NCBI GenBank assembly: GCA_009929375.1
Contig: SAAO01000015.1
Coordinates: 1 to 64,000, forward strand
Direction: 5' to 3'
DNA: 64,000 nucleotides
Origin: Bacteroidia bacterium
GTDB taxonomy: Bacteria > Bacteroidota > Bacteroidia > Bacteroidales > Paludibacteraceae
Under the pieces are notes generated by a model. That model was given only the letters and a program-made list of their open reading frames with translations. It had not been told where the DNA came from and did not search any database. Position 1 is the first letter of the stretch, and every line of letters starts with the position of its first letter. The translations under genes and the position numbers were made by a program. Below, piece by piece: positions 9,732 through 16,393 of this stretch.

Positions 9732-9797
9732 CATCTTCCTGACGTCAGGAAGATGATACAAAAAAAGGTCAGGAAGTATTTTCCTGACCTTTTTTTA
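9732..9797. terminator. Double hairpin terminator closing convergent late and early operons
   Basis: A perfect 24-bp palindrome (CATCTTCCTGAC and its complement, 9732-9755) starts one base after the tail gene. It is followed by a second hairpin AAAGGTCAGGAA...TTCCTGACCTTT flanked by A and T runs (9760-9790), which can stop transcription from both directions. The second hairpin reuses the same CAGGAA core, so the two arms could also cross-pair. Confidence 0.85.
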
Positions 9798-9798
9798 T

Positions 9799-9834
9799 TC
9801 CCCTTTAGAGCTTGCCCGCCGTGGCGGGGGTTAG
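9799..9834. repeat. REP-like palindromic element (type 1)
   Basis: GC-rich island in AT-rich sequence: cccctttagag, then CCCGCC-GT-GGCGGG hairpin, then gttag. It is closely related to the element at 12811-12852. It belongs to the CCCCCTAA/TTAGGGGG class of dispersed Bacteroidetes repeats and lies between the terminator and the cargo lipoprotein gene. Confidence 0.65.
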
Positions 9835-9841
9835 AGATAAT

Positions 9842-10414
9842 TTAGTTTTGCCCGTTTGCTTTCAAAGCTCTCCATTCAGCTCCCGTGATTGGTGTGAAAG
9901 TATATGCTTCGTTGAAAGCTCTGTAACACTCTTCGATATCCTTTGTTTCATATGCTGCTCGTATGGCCGTTTCCGCAGACCTTAAAACCTGATTTGGAAT
10001 GTAGGCGATTGTGTCTCGTTTTGTTGGTGTATTTAATTCGTAATGCACCAATACAACATCAGTTGCTGTAATAAAATCAGTCTGAAGCGTACCATCGAGC
10101 ATTATAACATCAGTGGCCCACATCAATAGTTTTGGTGGTGTAGAAACCGTATCTCGCTGCTCTTTTGCGAAGCTCCTACCAACGGGCTTACTTATCTCCG
10201 CCCAAATATAACTTATTTCAGTTGTTTGCTTCACAATCTCCAACGCACTCAAATGAATGTCATCCGCTTTTACTTTTTGCGGAGTATTGGCAGCACTGGC
10301 AGCGGGGCGAATGCTTATCATGTCTGTGTCTTTAATACTGAACGCTTTCGGTTCGTTGCTTTCGCAGGCTGCAAAAATAGCGGCCAATACTGTGATAAAT
10401 AGAATTTTTTTCAT
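9842..10414 (-). CDS. Exported lipoprotein, prophage cargo
   Basis: 190 residues starting MKKILFITVLAAIFAACES, a lipoprotein signal peptide with the lipobox AAC, so the mature protein is predicted to be anchored to a membrane. The remainder has no motif I recognise. It is the last gene of the minus-strand operon and follows another exported protein by 12 bp. Surface or periplasmic lipoproteins at prophage operon ends are often lysogenic-conversion cargo, such as superinfection exclusion factors; that role is inference only. Confidence 0.7.
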   Translation of the reverse strand: MKKILFITVLAAIFAACESNEPKAFSIKDTDMISIRPAASAANTPQKVKADDIHLSALEIVKQTTEISYIWAEISKPVGRSFAKEQRDTVSTPPKLLMWATDVIMLDGTLQTDFITATDVVLVHYELNTPTKRDTIAYIPNQVLRSAETAIRAAYETKDIEECYRAFNEAYTFTPITGAEWRALKANGQN

Positions 10415-10426
10415 TGTGGCGTATTA

Positions 10427-10960
10427 TTAAAAATCATCATTTACACTCATAGTCTTAACTATTGATGCCCCAATTTCGCGGTACTTTTGGTCAAGCTCGA
10501 TAGCTCTTTTCACTGTTGCATCTGAGAACTTATCATCATAGAATTTTTTGTAGCCGGACATTGTGACATTGTGGTTTGTCGTTTTGCCGCCAACGGTGAT
10601 TACGGTCTCAAATACAATGTCGCTAATTTTGTATCGGAATTTTTTATCTTTACAATCTATTGTTATAGTAAACTTTTCCGTGGTTGTCAGCAACTTTCCG
10701 GGTTCAACGTTTACAATCTTTGCAATAATTTTACCCGATGCTGGATCCTCCAAATCTACGGACCGCTTATAACTGTTGAGGTTTGTCGCTAACCAAACTT
10801 TGGCGTTGCTAAACAGTTTATCCTTGCTTAGTGGCGTCTCTTTTACTTCTGTATAATACGATTCGCCGGTGATTGAATCATATGGTATATTAATCTCAGT
10901 CTGAGAATATGCCATAATACTCGACATAATTACGATACATAAAGCCATTACTTTTTTCAT
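10427..10960 (-). CDS. Exported DUF4468-like protein, prophage cargo
   Basis: 177 residues with a cleavable signal peptide (MKKVMALCIVIMSSIMAYSQ). The mature part resembles DUF4468 (TBP-like fold) proteins, which are common exported proteins in Bacteroidetes: LFSNAKVWLATNLNSYKRSVDLEDPASGK, then paired strands FTITIDCKDKKFRYKISDIVFE. The biochemical role of the family is unknown. It is co-transcribed with the lipoprotein downstream and separated by a gap of about 83 bp from the operon upstream, so the two cargo genes may have their own promoter. Confidence 0.72.
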   Translation of the reverse strand: MKKVMALCIVIMSSIMAYSQTEINIPYDSITGESYYTEVKETPLSKDKLFSNAKVWLATNLNSYKRSVDLEDPASGKIIAKIVNVEPGKLLTTTEKFTITIDCKDKKFRYKISDIVFETVITVGGKTTNHNVTMSGYKKFYDDKFSDATVKRAIELDQKYREIGASIVKTMSVNDDF

Positions 10961-11043
10961 AAGACATAATTTTTAAAATTGATTAATAATTTGCAAATCT
11001 ACCAATTCCGCCCGAATTAACAAGCGGAATTGGTCTTTTATTT

Positions 11044-11253
11044 TCAAGCCGATAGCTTTTTGGCCTGCTCCTCGTCGGGTATCATAGCGCGCAGCAGCTC
11101 CAGCAGATAATAGTAGTTTTGTGCGCCCCGCATATCGGTGTTAGAGGCCTGCAGCACGTCGATAATATCGTTTATAGTGCCCACGTAATTATCAACGGGC
11201 AAGCAGCCTGTGTGTACTTCTACAGTAAAGCTCGTTTCATTAAATGTGATCAT
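11044..11253 (-). CDS. Small hypothetical phage protein
   Basis: 69 residues (MITFNETSFTVEVHTGC... LLELLRAMIPDEEQAKKLSA), mostly helical in its second half. Its ATG overlaps the stop of the gene upstream (ATGA), a coupling also used by the next pair, so the antirepressor and two small proteins form one translation unit. I do not recognise the family. Confidence 0.6.
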   Translation of the reverse strand: MITFNETSFTVEVHTGCLPVDNYVGTINDIIDVLQASNTDMRGAQNYYYLLELLRAMIPDEEQAKKLSA

Positions 11254-11462
11254 ACGGCTGCCTCCTTTCTTTTTGCCACCCAGCCCCCTAAAGGGGGAGT
11301 AAGACGCGGTATACGTGTGCCGTGTTCCTCGTTCAGGTAATCTATCAGCAGGTTTGGGCTGTGTGCCCTGAGCACCTCTTTAAAGCTCTCCACATCGGCG
11401 GTAATCTTCAGGCGGTCATCGTCCAGATGTTCCCACCTTTTGGCATATATGGTTAATATCAT
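11250..11462 (-). CDS. Small hypothetical phage protein with REP-derived C-terminus
   Basis: 70 residues (MILTIYAKRWEHLDDDRLKITADVESFKEVLRAHSPNLLIDYL...). The last residues, TPPLGGWVAKRK, are encoded by a CCCCCTAAAGGGGG repeat at 11280-11302, so the original C-terminus was probably replaced when a REP-like element inserted. It overlaps both neighbours by 4 bp. The function is unknown. Confidence 0.6.
   Translation of the reverse strand: MILTIYAKRWEHLDDDRLKITADVESFKEVLRAHSPNLLIDYLNEEHGTRIPRLTPPLGGWVAKRKEAAV
11278..11302. repeat. REP-like palindromic element inside a coding region
   Basis: CAGCCCCCTAAAGGGGGAG: a perfect CCCCCT/AGGGGG palindrome of the dispersed Bacteroidetes class. It is read in frame as TPPLGGW at the end of the small protein at 11250-11462. 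Confidence 0.65.
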
Positions 11463-12187
11463 TGTGCGCCTCCTTTCCGTGCATTTTGGTTGCCTGTGCC
11501 GCCATGTTTTACGGTGGGTATAGCATGGGGCAGCGCCACCACTTCGTCGCGGCTAAGGCCAAGCAGGCGGTTGCGCATTTCGGCAGGTTGCGCGTACATG
11601 GCCATAGTTTCGCGGTTGGCCTGCGCCCGTTTGTACAGCGCGTGCAGTATGCGGTTGCTGCGTTGCAGCCCGTTGAGCACACGGTTGATGCTTTGCACCG
11701 ATACGCCAATTTCAATAGCCACGGCTTTTTGATCGCCATGGTTCAGGAACTCGCCAATAGTCCACAGCAAACTCAGCATATCGGCATTTACCAACTCGCC
11801 ACGGCTTATGCGCTGCCGTGTGTGCACAGGCATGGTGTAAGTACCCGTTTTGCGAATGCTTGGCAAAACCTCGGAGGTTACCCATTTACGGAAAGCTTTT
11901 GCTTCAGGTTTGCGACTTTGAAAAATCAAATTGTAAAGCCCGGACTCGTTGACAAGTGTCATTGTCTGTTCTCCTGAGGGGGTCGGTACTGCCGACCCCC
12001 TTCGTTCGTCGTCATCTAAGCGGCTTAATGCGTCTTTGTGGTTTACAATTGAAATTGCCGAACACACATCTTTTCCGGCGAACCAAGGCTCATTGTCAAT
12101 TACTTTAACCCTGATGGGTTGGTTGGAGGGATTGAAGGTAAATACCTTCGGCAAACTCATGGTTTGCGTTTCATTGTTTTTGTTCAT
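11459..12187 (-). CDS. BRO-N domain antirepressor
   Basis: 242 residues. The N-terminal half is a BRO-N domain: VFTFNPSNQPIRVKVIDNEPWFAGKDVCSAI, HKDALSRLDDDERRG, VNESGLYNLIFQSRKPEAKAFRKWVTSEVLPSIRKTGTY. The C-terminal half is a separate helical segment that includes a Ser/Arg-rich helix-turn-helix-like stretch (AVAIEIGVSVQSINRVLNGLQRS). BRO-N proteins in phages typically act as antirepressors or DNA-binding regulators that antagonise CI-type repressors. It starts just after a long potentially structured leader, and its 3' end overlaps the next small gene by 4 bp. Codon use is more GC-rich than in neighbouring genes, which suggests recent acquisition. Confidence 0.85.
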   Translation of the reverse strand: MNKNNETQTMSLPKVFTFNPSNQPIRVKVIDNEPWFAGKDVCSAISIVNHKDALSRLDDDERRGSAVPTPSGEQTMTLVNESGLYNLIFQSRKPEAKAFRKWVTSEVLPSIRKTGTYTMPVHTRQRISRGELVNADMLSLLWTIGEFLNHGDQKAVAIEIGVSVQSINRVLNGLQRSNRILHALYKRAQANRETMAMYAQPAEMRNRLLGLSRDEVVALPHAIPTVKHGGTGNQNARKGGAQ

Positions 12188-12392
12188 TTTTTAGAAGATT
12201 TTTTTAGCGTGTGGTAACGAAAAACGGCTTACCACGTCCCGTTGCTAAAGTCCTCTTCCGGGGGCTTGAATCCGCCATTACAACGAATTCACGGGGTTAG
12301 TAAGCCGCATATTGTGATGCAGTCCGAGCATAAAAAATGCCCAACGCAACGCTTGAGCAGTAACCTGCTCCCGGAATTTAGAAAACTTTAGC
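12188..12392 (-). ncRNA. Putative structured 5' leader RNA of the antirepressor mRNA
   Basis: A gene-free stretch of about 205 nt between a promoter-like -7 box and the antirepressor start. Read on the minus strand it has nested long-range complements: GCTAAAG (12392-12386) with CTTTAGC (12250-12244), and TTCCGGG (12376-12370) with CCCGGAA (12262-12256). Between them lie hairpins GAGCAG-GTTA-CTGCTC (12370-12355), GGGCAT/ATGCTC (12342-12326) and GCAT/ATGC (12320-12307). A further hairpin, GTGGTAA/TTACCAC (12235-12211), lies just before the start codon. GCGTTGC in the middle can pair either with the 5' GCAACGC or the 3' AGCAACG, so two structures compete. I do not recognise a known RNA class. 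The fold was done by eye. Confidence 0.5.
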
Positions 12393-12396
12393 GTTG

Positions 12397-12404
12397 CAAA
12401 CATA
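12397..12404 (-). promoter_or_regulatory. Bacteroidetes -7 promoter box for the antirepressor transcript
   Basis: TATGTTTG on the minus strand fits TAnnTTTG and would start transcription close to 12,392, which is the first base of the outermost leader stem. No clear -33 TTTG is visible. A 10-bp inverted repeat TACCACACGC/GCGTGTGGTA flanks the whole region (12421-12430 and 12207-12216). Confidence 0.5.
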
Positions 12405-12492
12405 CACAATATTTTTTATATACCACACGCTTGCGGTTATTTTTTTAGTGTAATTGGTAAAATTCGGTTAATTCGTAGTTCGTTTTATGGGT

Positions 12493-12726
12493 TTAGTCAA
12501 ATAATTTTAGTTGATTGGGGTCGGGTGGCGGTGGCAGTTCTGCCTCTACTTCGGTCATTAGTCGCCAAAATGTGCGCTCACTAATGCCAATCACCGGTCG
12601 AACTTTGGTGCGATATATAGCGAGCTTGCACCTGTCCTGCCTGCCCGGCTCGTAATGTTCGCGTATAATCTCCTTTACACGTTCCGAACGTAGCTGTGTG
12701 CTTTTAAATCGTTTTTTTCGCGCCAT
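12493..12726 (-). CDS. Small DNA-binding-like phage protein
   Basis: 77 residues, very basic N-terminus (MARKKRFKSTQLRSERVKEIIREHYEPG) and a central helix-turn-helix-like stretch (GISERTFWRLMTEVE) ending in PPPPDPNQLKLFD. A nucleic-acid-binding role is inferred from charge and the HTH-like segment. No family is recognised. It precedes the antirepressor leader by about 90 bp, with an intervening promoter, so it is probably the end of the upstream transcript. Confidence 0.5.
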   Translation of the reverse strand: MARKKRFKSTQLRSERVKEIIREHYEPGRQDRCKLAIYRTKVRPVIGISERTFWRLMTEVEAELPPPPDPNQLKLFD

Positions 12727-12747
12727 TTAATCACTGTTTAAATAACC

Positions 12748-12855
12748 CTGCCCCCTAACCCCCTAAAGGGGGAAAAAGATAGCAGTTTGTTTTCACTATT
12801 AATTTCTTATTCCCCCTTCAGAGCCTGTCCGCCGTGGCGGAGGGTTAGGGGGCTT
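12748..12855. repeat. Pair of inverted REP-like elements
   Basis: CCCCCTAACCCCCTAAAGGGGG at about 12751-12773 faces TTCAGAG...CCGCC-GT-GGCGG...GTTAGGGGGC at 12811-12852 across a short AT-rich spacer, the typical inverted-pair arrangement of bacterial REP elements. The right copy resembles the one at 9799. It fills the gap between the HAD phosphatase gene and the small DNA-binding-like gene. Confidence 0.7.
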
Positions 12856-13243
12856 ACAAATATCCTTCACGTGCAATCTTATCGGCGTACAATGGGTGTC
12901 GGTCTCGTACTGTTTCCATTATTTCAGGCCACGGTGGCAACGGGTGCAATCCCCGGTCATCGATATACATATCAGCAAATATCTTTCTCGAATCCACATT
13001 GCCATACATACGGAGGTTAGCCGGGGAGCTTTCATTAATTCGGTGATACTTTATACCATTTTTCGCCAGCCACTCTACAGCTTCCAACATGCGTATATGC
13101 GTGCGACTTGTCCAAATTATAATCTCATATCCCATCGAGTAGAGCTCGTTGATTGCCTCTTTCGCTCCCGGAATCATTTTCCCGATGTCGGGAAAACGAT
13201 CTTCCACTATTGTGCCGTCAAAGTCTATTGCAAGAATCTTCAT
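12854..13243 (-). CDS. HAD-superfamily hydrolase, BT0820-like
   Basis: 129 residues, a minimal HAD fold without a cap. Motif I is DFDGT (residues 7-11), motif II is the Thr/Ser in IIIWTSRTHIR, and the C-terminal acidic motif is DMYIDDRG. Members of this small family from Bacteroides are Mg-dependent phosphatases of uncertain substrate. In phages such HAD genes are often found among nucleotide or DNA-end processing genes, but no substrate can be named here. Confidence 0.8.
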   Translation of the reverse strand: MKILAIDFDGTIVEDRFPDIGKMIPGAKEAINELYSMGYEIIIWTSRTHIRMLEAVEWLAKNGIKYHRINESSPANLRMYGNVDSRKIFADMYIDDRGLHPLPPWPEIMETVRDRHPLYADKIAREGYL

Positions 13244-13436
13244 AAATCTGTATTTTTTGTTGTTTTAAAATTTCTATCTCTTTTTCGAGCTCCCCCTTTA
13301 TGGGGTCGGGGGGCAGGTTAATCAGCCACTCTATCTGCGAATCTATCTCTAAAATGCTGAAGGCCGTCGTCCGGGTCAATTTCGGAGGGTGCGAGTTCCT
13401 TTTTGAGTTCTCTGAAGTTATCATCAATAAATTCAT
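13218..13436 (-). CDS. Uncertain small reading frame, possible frameshifted tail of the gene upstream
   Basis: A 72-residue frame in which only the second half looks protein-like (IDSQIEWLINLPPDPIKGELEKEIEILKQQKIQIYED, a probable coiled coil). It overlaps the end of the 13318-13818 gene in another frame and runs 26 bp into the HAD gene. The LPPDPIKGELE segment is encoded by a REP-like CCCCCTTTATGGGGTCGGGG element at about 13291-13316. It may be a small gene, or the natural C-terminus of the upstream protein after a frameshift. Confidence 0.3.
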   Translation of the reverse strand: MNLLMITSENSKRNSHPPKLTRTTAFSILEIDSQIEWLINLPPDPIKGELEKEIEILKQQKIQIYEDSCNRL

Positions 13437-13818
13437 TAAGTTTTTCAGCCGTTTTATTCATTATAATGCACTCTTTCTTGTACTCTCCAAAGTCAATCAT
13501 GCTTTTTTCAACTATTGCCCCCCTGCCACTCCATGTATGAAAACACACTCTGTATCGTTTTATGTCCAGCCCACGGGTGCGCGTATCGGTAAATAGTGCA
13601 CCAATGGAGTGAATTATCAGTTTCGGTTTGCTTTCCCCCTCGCCCGTGGGAGAGGGGTCGGGGGTGAGGTATTCCTCCGCCCTATCATATCCCTCAAACT
13701 TCCACTCGATCGGTAATTTGAGTAGCGAGAAAAACTCCACTGCCAGCCGGCTAAGTTCCTCCGGGCTTTTTGCCGCTTCGCGCCCCCATGTTCCTTTACT
13801 CTTTGGAAGGTTGTTCAT
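13318..13818 (-). CDS. Hypothetical phage protein carrying an in-frame REP-encoded peptide
   Basis: 166 residues with segments PEELSRLAVEFFSLLKLPIEWKFEGYDRA, KLIIHSIGALF and an Ile/Lys/Glu-rich helical C-terminus. Between them is LTPDPSPTGEG, the peptide produced when the common Bacteroidetes REP-like repeat (13634-13668) is read in this frame, so the repeat appears to have inserted into the gene without breaking it. The family is not recognised. It follows the zinc-ribbon gene by 4 bp in the early operon. Confidence 0.55.
   Translation of the reverse strand: MNNLPKSKGTWGREAAKSPEELSRLAVEFFSLLKLPIEWKFEGYDRAEEYLTPDPSPTGEGESKPKLIIHSIGALFTDTRTRGLDIKRYRVCFHTWSGRGAIVEKSMIDFGEYKKECIIMNKTAEKLNEFIDDNFRELKKELAPSEIDPDDGLQHFRDRFADRVAD
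13634..13668. repeat. REP-like element within a coding region
   Basis: TTCCCCCTCGCCCGTGGGAG followed by AGGGGTCGGGGGTGAGG: a GC-rich imperfect palindrome. It encodes the inserted peptide LTPDPSPTGEG in the gene on the minus strand. Confidence 0.65.
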
Positions 13819-13822
13819 GTCA

Positions 13823-14257
13823 CTAAGCAGTTTTAGAAAAGGAAAGCGGACGGCATACGGGTGGCGATATGCCTTTACTCTTGCTGGAGCTCCGCTTTCT
13901 TGAGTTATAATTGAATCTTCTTATTTTCTCACACTCTTTGCAGTTGTTGCACAAATACATGAATCCCGTTCTTGAATCGACCCTTTGATAAAACTCCGAT
14001 ACCGGCTTTGGCAATTGGCACTCGTTGCACACTTTTTCGCCAGTTAATTCAGTCTTTCGGCGCTGCTGCCTTAATGCCAGCAATCTCCTTTTTTCTTTAA
14101 AAACCACATCTCTCACTACTTTTACCACATCTTCTTCAGAACTGTATCCGATTACGTATACTTCGCTTACAATGTCTTTTACTGTTGTTACTGTACCAAA
14201 ACTTTTCAAGTTCCGGTCATACAGTATATTTGCGTATTTCATTATTAGATCGTACAT
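13823..14257 (-). CDS. Phage early protein with zinc-ribbon (CxxC) module
   Basis: 144 residues. The N-terminal part is helical (MYDLIMKYANILYDRNLKSF, VVRDVVFKEKRRLLALRQQRR). The centre has a CNECQLPKPVSEFYQ ... YLCNNCKECE module with two Cys pairs, as in the short zinc ribbons that precede HNH-type or DNA-binding domains in phage proteins. The C-terminus is Ser/Arg/Lys-rich. Nucleic-acid binding is likely, but no HNH active site is visible. It starts after a roughly 230-bp gap that contains a decayed gene copy. Confidence 0.6.
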   Translation of the reverse strand: MYDLIMKYANILYDRNLKSFGTVTTVKDIVSEVYVIGYSSEEDVVKVVRDVVFKEKRRLLALRQQRRKTELTGEKVCNECQLPKPVSEFYQRVDSRTGFMYLCNNCKECEKIRRFNYNSRKRSSSKSKGISPPVCRPLSFSKTA

Positions 14258-14375
14258 AATTTTTTTCTTTGCTTTTCTGTTGCGAGCGTTCGCCCTGCTT
14301 TCGCAGGGCTACCAGCACACATTGAAATTTGTTATTTTTTGCCAAGTGACAAGGCCTTTGCTTTTGTATTTCTTT

Positions 14376-14465
14376 TTAGCATAGGTGCGAGGTGTTACCT
14401 GCATTCGCATTCGAGTTATCGTAATTCGTATCGTTGAAAACGAAGCCCCTGGAAGACAACCTCAC
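14376..14465 (-). pseudogene. Decayed third copy of the SGGFVF-motif phage gene
   Basis: On the minus strand this piece reads RLSSRGFVFNDTNYDNSN...AGNTSHLC-stop, clearly related to RLSSGGFVFGDTYCAYSF...AGRASRLCF in the gene at 14488-14868 and to the one at 14902-15384. Only the central motif is left, with substitutions and an early stop, and no start codon. Confidence 0.7.
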
Positions 14466-14487
14466 AAAAGCAAACAGCCTCTTTTAA

Positions 14488-14868
14488 TTATTTCAGAATA
14501 ATTCTGCTGTACACATCAGTGAAATGCCGTCCTGCATATTCTGCCAGTTCCTCCGTTGGGAAGCAAAGGCGCGAGGCGCGACCCGCAACCGCAAACGAGT
14601 AAGCGCAATACGTATCGCCGAAAACGAAGCCCCCGGAAGACAACCTGTCAAACCAAGGAAACCATTTACGCTGACTCCAGTCATTCCAGTCAGGCTTCCA
14701 ATTGCCCACCAAAGCTTTGGTTATTACTACCGCCTCATAAACGGCCTTCATATACTCACGTAGTTCTTCGGGAACTTCGTTGAATTCAGGTGTTGCCGGC
14801 ATTCCGGTCACATTACAAGCATCTTCTATTGTTTTGATGCTTTCCATTGTTACTTCTTGTTTTTCCAT
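14488..14868 (-). CDS. Conserved phage protein of unknown function (SGGFVF family), copy 1
   Basis: 126 residues. It has an N-terminal helix (MESIKTIEDACNVTGM), a middle LVGNWKPDWNDWSQRKWFPWF segment, and the conserved C-terminal block SSGGFVFGDTYCAYSF...ASRLCFPTEELAEYAGRHFTDVYSRIIL. The same layout is seen in its neighbour, and such proteins are frequent in Bacteroidetes phages (recalled), but no function is known. A start at an internal Met (14847) is also possible. Confidence 0.65.
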   Translation of the reverse strand: MEKQEVTMESIKTIEDACNVTGMPATPEFNEVPEELREYMKAVYEAVVITKALVGNWKPDWNDWSQRKWFPWFDRLSSGGFVFGDTYCAYSFAVAGRASRLCFPTEELAEYAGRHFTDVYSRIILK

Positions 14869-14901
14869 GTGTCAAAAAATTGTTTTTATGCCTTTCGGCG
14901 G

Positions 14902-15384
14902 TTATTGATAGAGAATGTAATCAGAGTATAGTTTTAAAAACTGTTTGCCTGCATATTCAGCAAGTTCGCTGCTTTTAAAGCAAAGGCGCGAGGCGTCACC
15001 CGCACCCGCATACGAGTGAACGTAATTCGTAGCGCAGAAAACGAAGCCCCCGGAAGACATACGGAAATAAGGGTAGTGTTTATACTGATCAGAATTTGTC
15101 CAATCGGGCTTCCAACCTTCGTTTAATGCTTCGGTAATGGTTTTTATCTCTCTGAGATAAATCTCATCGGTTGTAAAGCCGGCATCTTTCATTTCGTCAA
15201 AATCAATCGGCTCAATACCGAGTTCCTTACAAGCATCCTCGTATGTTTTAATGCGATCAGTGATTTTCTGCGAGAAAAACTCTTTTCCAAAGGTTGTTTC
15301 AAGCATTTGCTTAAATTCGGCTGACGCGGTTCTGTAGAGACCTCGAGCCTGTGACTCTTCAACTAATAATTGTTTTGTTTTCAT
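14902..15384 (-). CDS. Conserved phage protein of unknown function (SGGFVF family), copy 2
   Basis: 160 residues. It carries the full family layout: an N-terminal helix pair ending KTYEDACKELGI, then EGWKPDWTNSDQYKHYPYFRMSSGGFVF, and DASRLCFKSSELAEYAGKQFLKLYSDYIL. It is a tandem paralogue of the gene 33 bp downstream and of the fragment at 14376-14465, which implies local duplication. Aromatic-rich conserved patches suggest a compact binding domain, but the role is unknown. Confidence 0.68.
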   Translation of the reverse strand: MKTKQLLVEESQARGLYRTASAEFKQMLETTFGKEFFSQKITDRIKTYEDACKELGIEPIDFDEMKDAGFTTDEIYLREIKTITEALNEGWKPDWTNSDQYKHYPYFRMSSGGFVFCATNYVHSYAGAGDASRLCFKSSELAEYAGKQFLKLYSDYILYQ

Positions 15385-15390
15385 GTTAAT

Positions 15391-15657
15391 CTATTTATTT
15401 GTGTTATATAAAATTTCAAAATCATCATCGCTTTTAGTGGGGTCGGGCAAAATTCTGACACCTCTGAATCTGAGCATATCATACTCCGGATTGTAAAACA
15501 CTGACATTTCGCCCATGGCAATACGCATCTCTTTCAGTCGATTAATGCTTACCAGTATAAGGTCAGGTTCGTGTTTTCTTTCACCTCTTCTATATCGTTC
15601 CACTATTGCAGCATTAAACTGCTTCCATAATAGCTCTGTAAATTGTTTTAGTTCCAT
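15391..15657 (-). CDS. Small hypothetical phage early protein
   Basis: 88 residues from the Met in MELKQFTELLWKQF. The upstream alternative start adds a low-complexity Asn-rich leader (SKNSNNNTH) that is less likely. The middle contains EPDLILVSINRLKEMRIAMGE and the end ILPDPTKSDDDFEILYN. It is probably helical. No family is recognised. It lies in the early operon, 6 bp before the SGGFVF gene. Confidence 0.55.
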   Translation of the reverse strand: MELKQFTELLWKQFNAAIVERYRRGERKHEPDLILVSINRLKEMRIAMGEMSVFYNPEYDMLRFRGVRILPDPTKSDDDFEILYNTNK

Positions 15658-15670
15658 GTGTGTATTATTG

Positions 15671-15871
15671 TTAGAATTTTTCGACAATCACTGTTTTTTC
15701 AGTGTGGTGAATCAGCAACTGAGCTTTATCCGACATAATGAATCGCTTTGTGTATGCCTTTCCGCAATTAAGTATCATTTGTGTTCCGGCCATATATGAT
15801 TGAATCTTATCTGTCAGCTCAGAACCATAGTTCAACAGATCGGGGCTTTTAATTTCAATGATTCGTTTCAT
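15671..15871 (-). CDS. Small hypothetical phage early protein
   Basis: 66 residues from the start MKRIIEIKSPDLLNYGSELTDKIQSYMAG. Longer versions of the frame would overlap the DUF4494 gene and start with unlikely sequence, so this ATG is preferred. No family is recognised. Confidence 0.5.
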   Translation of the reverse strand: MKRIIEIKSPDLLNYGSELTDKIQSYMAGTQMILNCGKAYTKRFIMSDKAQLLIHHTEKTVIVEKF

Positions 15872-15927
15872 GTTTTGATTTTTGTCTTTAGTATCCCGGA
15901 AGCCGTCACCGGCTGCCGGGCTTATTG

Positions 15928-16359
15928 TTATGCTGCCTCGTACTTGTAAATGTCCATTATCGGGGTTTCGGCCACTGTATGTATTTCCCAATCGGCCATA
16001 GAGCCTTTCATGCCTTCGATAATACCTTCAACCGCTGATTTGACATCTGAAGCCTGAACCAACATTGTGACTCCGCTACGTTTTTCAACTCCTTTTTCTT
16101 CGTCGAGCGTAATGAAGTTGACTTTTGCGCGATACCATTTGTCGCCATCTTCGTTGTAGAAAATCTCGGCTATTTTCTTTCGAGCCACTTTTGACACCTG
16201 AAATTCGCCGCTGATAAAAGGCTTCATTTCTTCAATAATTTTGTTCTCAGCTTCAGCGTGAGTCAGTGCATCTACTAAGTAGTGCTCGGTCGATTTTACA
16301 ATTCGGCCTTCGAAGCCAGTTTTTTCGTAGGATACTACGGTTTCAAACCATGTGTGCAT
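15928..16359 (-). CDS. DUF4494-like phage protein
   Basis: 143 residues with the DUF4494 pattern: MHTWFETVVSYEKTGFEG, VKSTEHYLVDALTHAEAENKIIEEMKPF, DKWYRAKVNFITLDEEKG, and SAVEGIIEGMKGSMADWEIHTVAETPIMDIY. The family is found in Bacteroidetes phages and integrative elements, and its function is unknown. It follows the DUF3164 gene by 34 bp in the early operon. Confidence 0.75.
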   Translation of the reverse strand: MHTWFETVVSYEKTGFEGRIVKSTEHYLVDALTHAEAENKIIEEMKPFISGEFQVSKVARKKIAEIFYNEDGDKWYRAKVNFITLDEEKGVEKRSGVTMLVQASDVKSAVEGIIEGMKGSMADWEIHTVAETPIMDIYKYEAA

Positions 16360-16393
16360 ATTCTTATTTTTATGCCCGTGTGGGCGGTTAGTA

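Noticed and set aside
11462-12194. Plus-strand frames opposite the antirepressor
   Set aside because: They are antisense shadows of the BRO-N gene caused by its GC-rich third positions; no protein-like motif or start signals.
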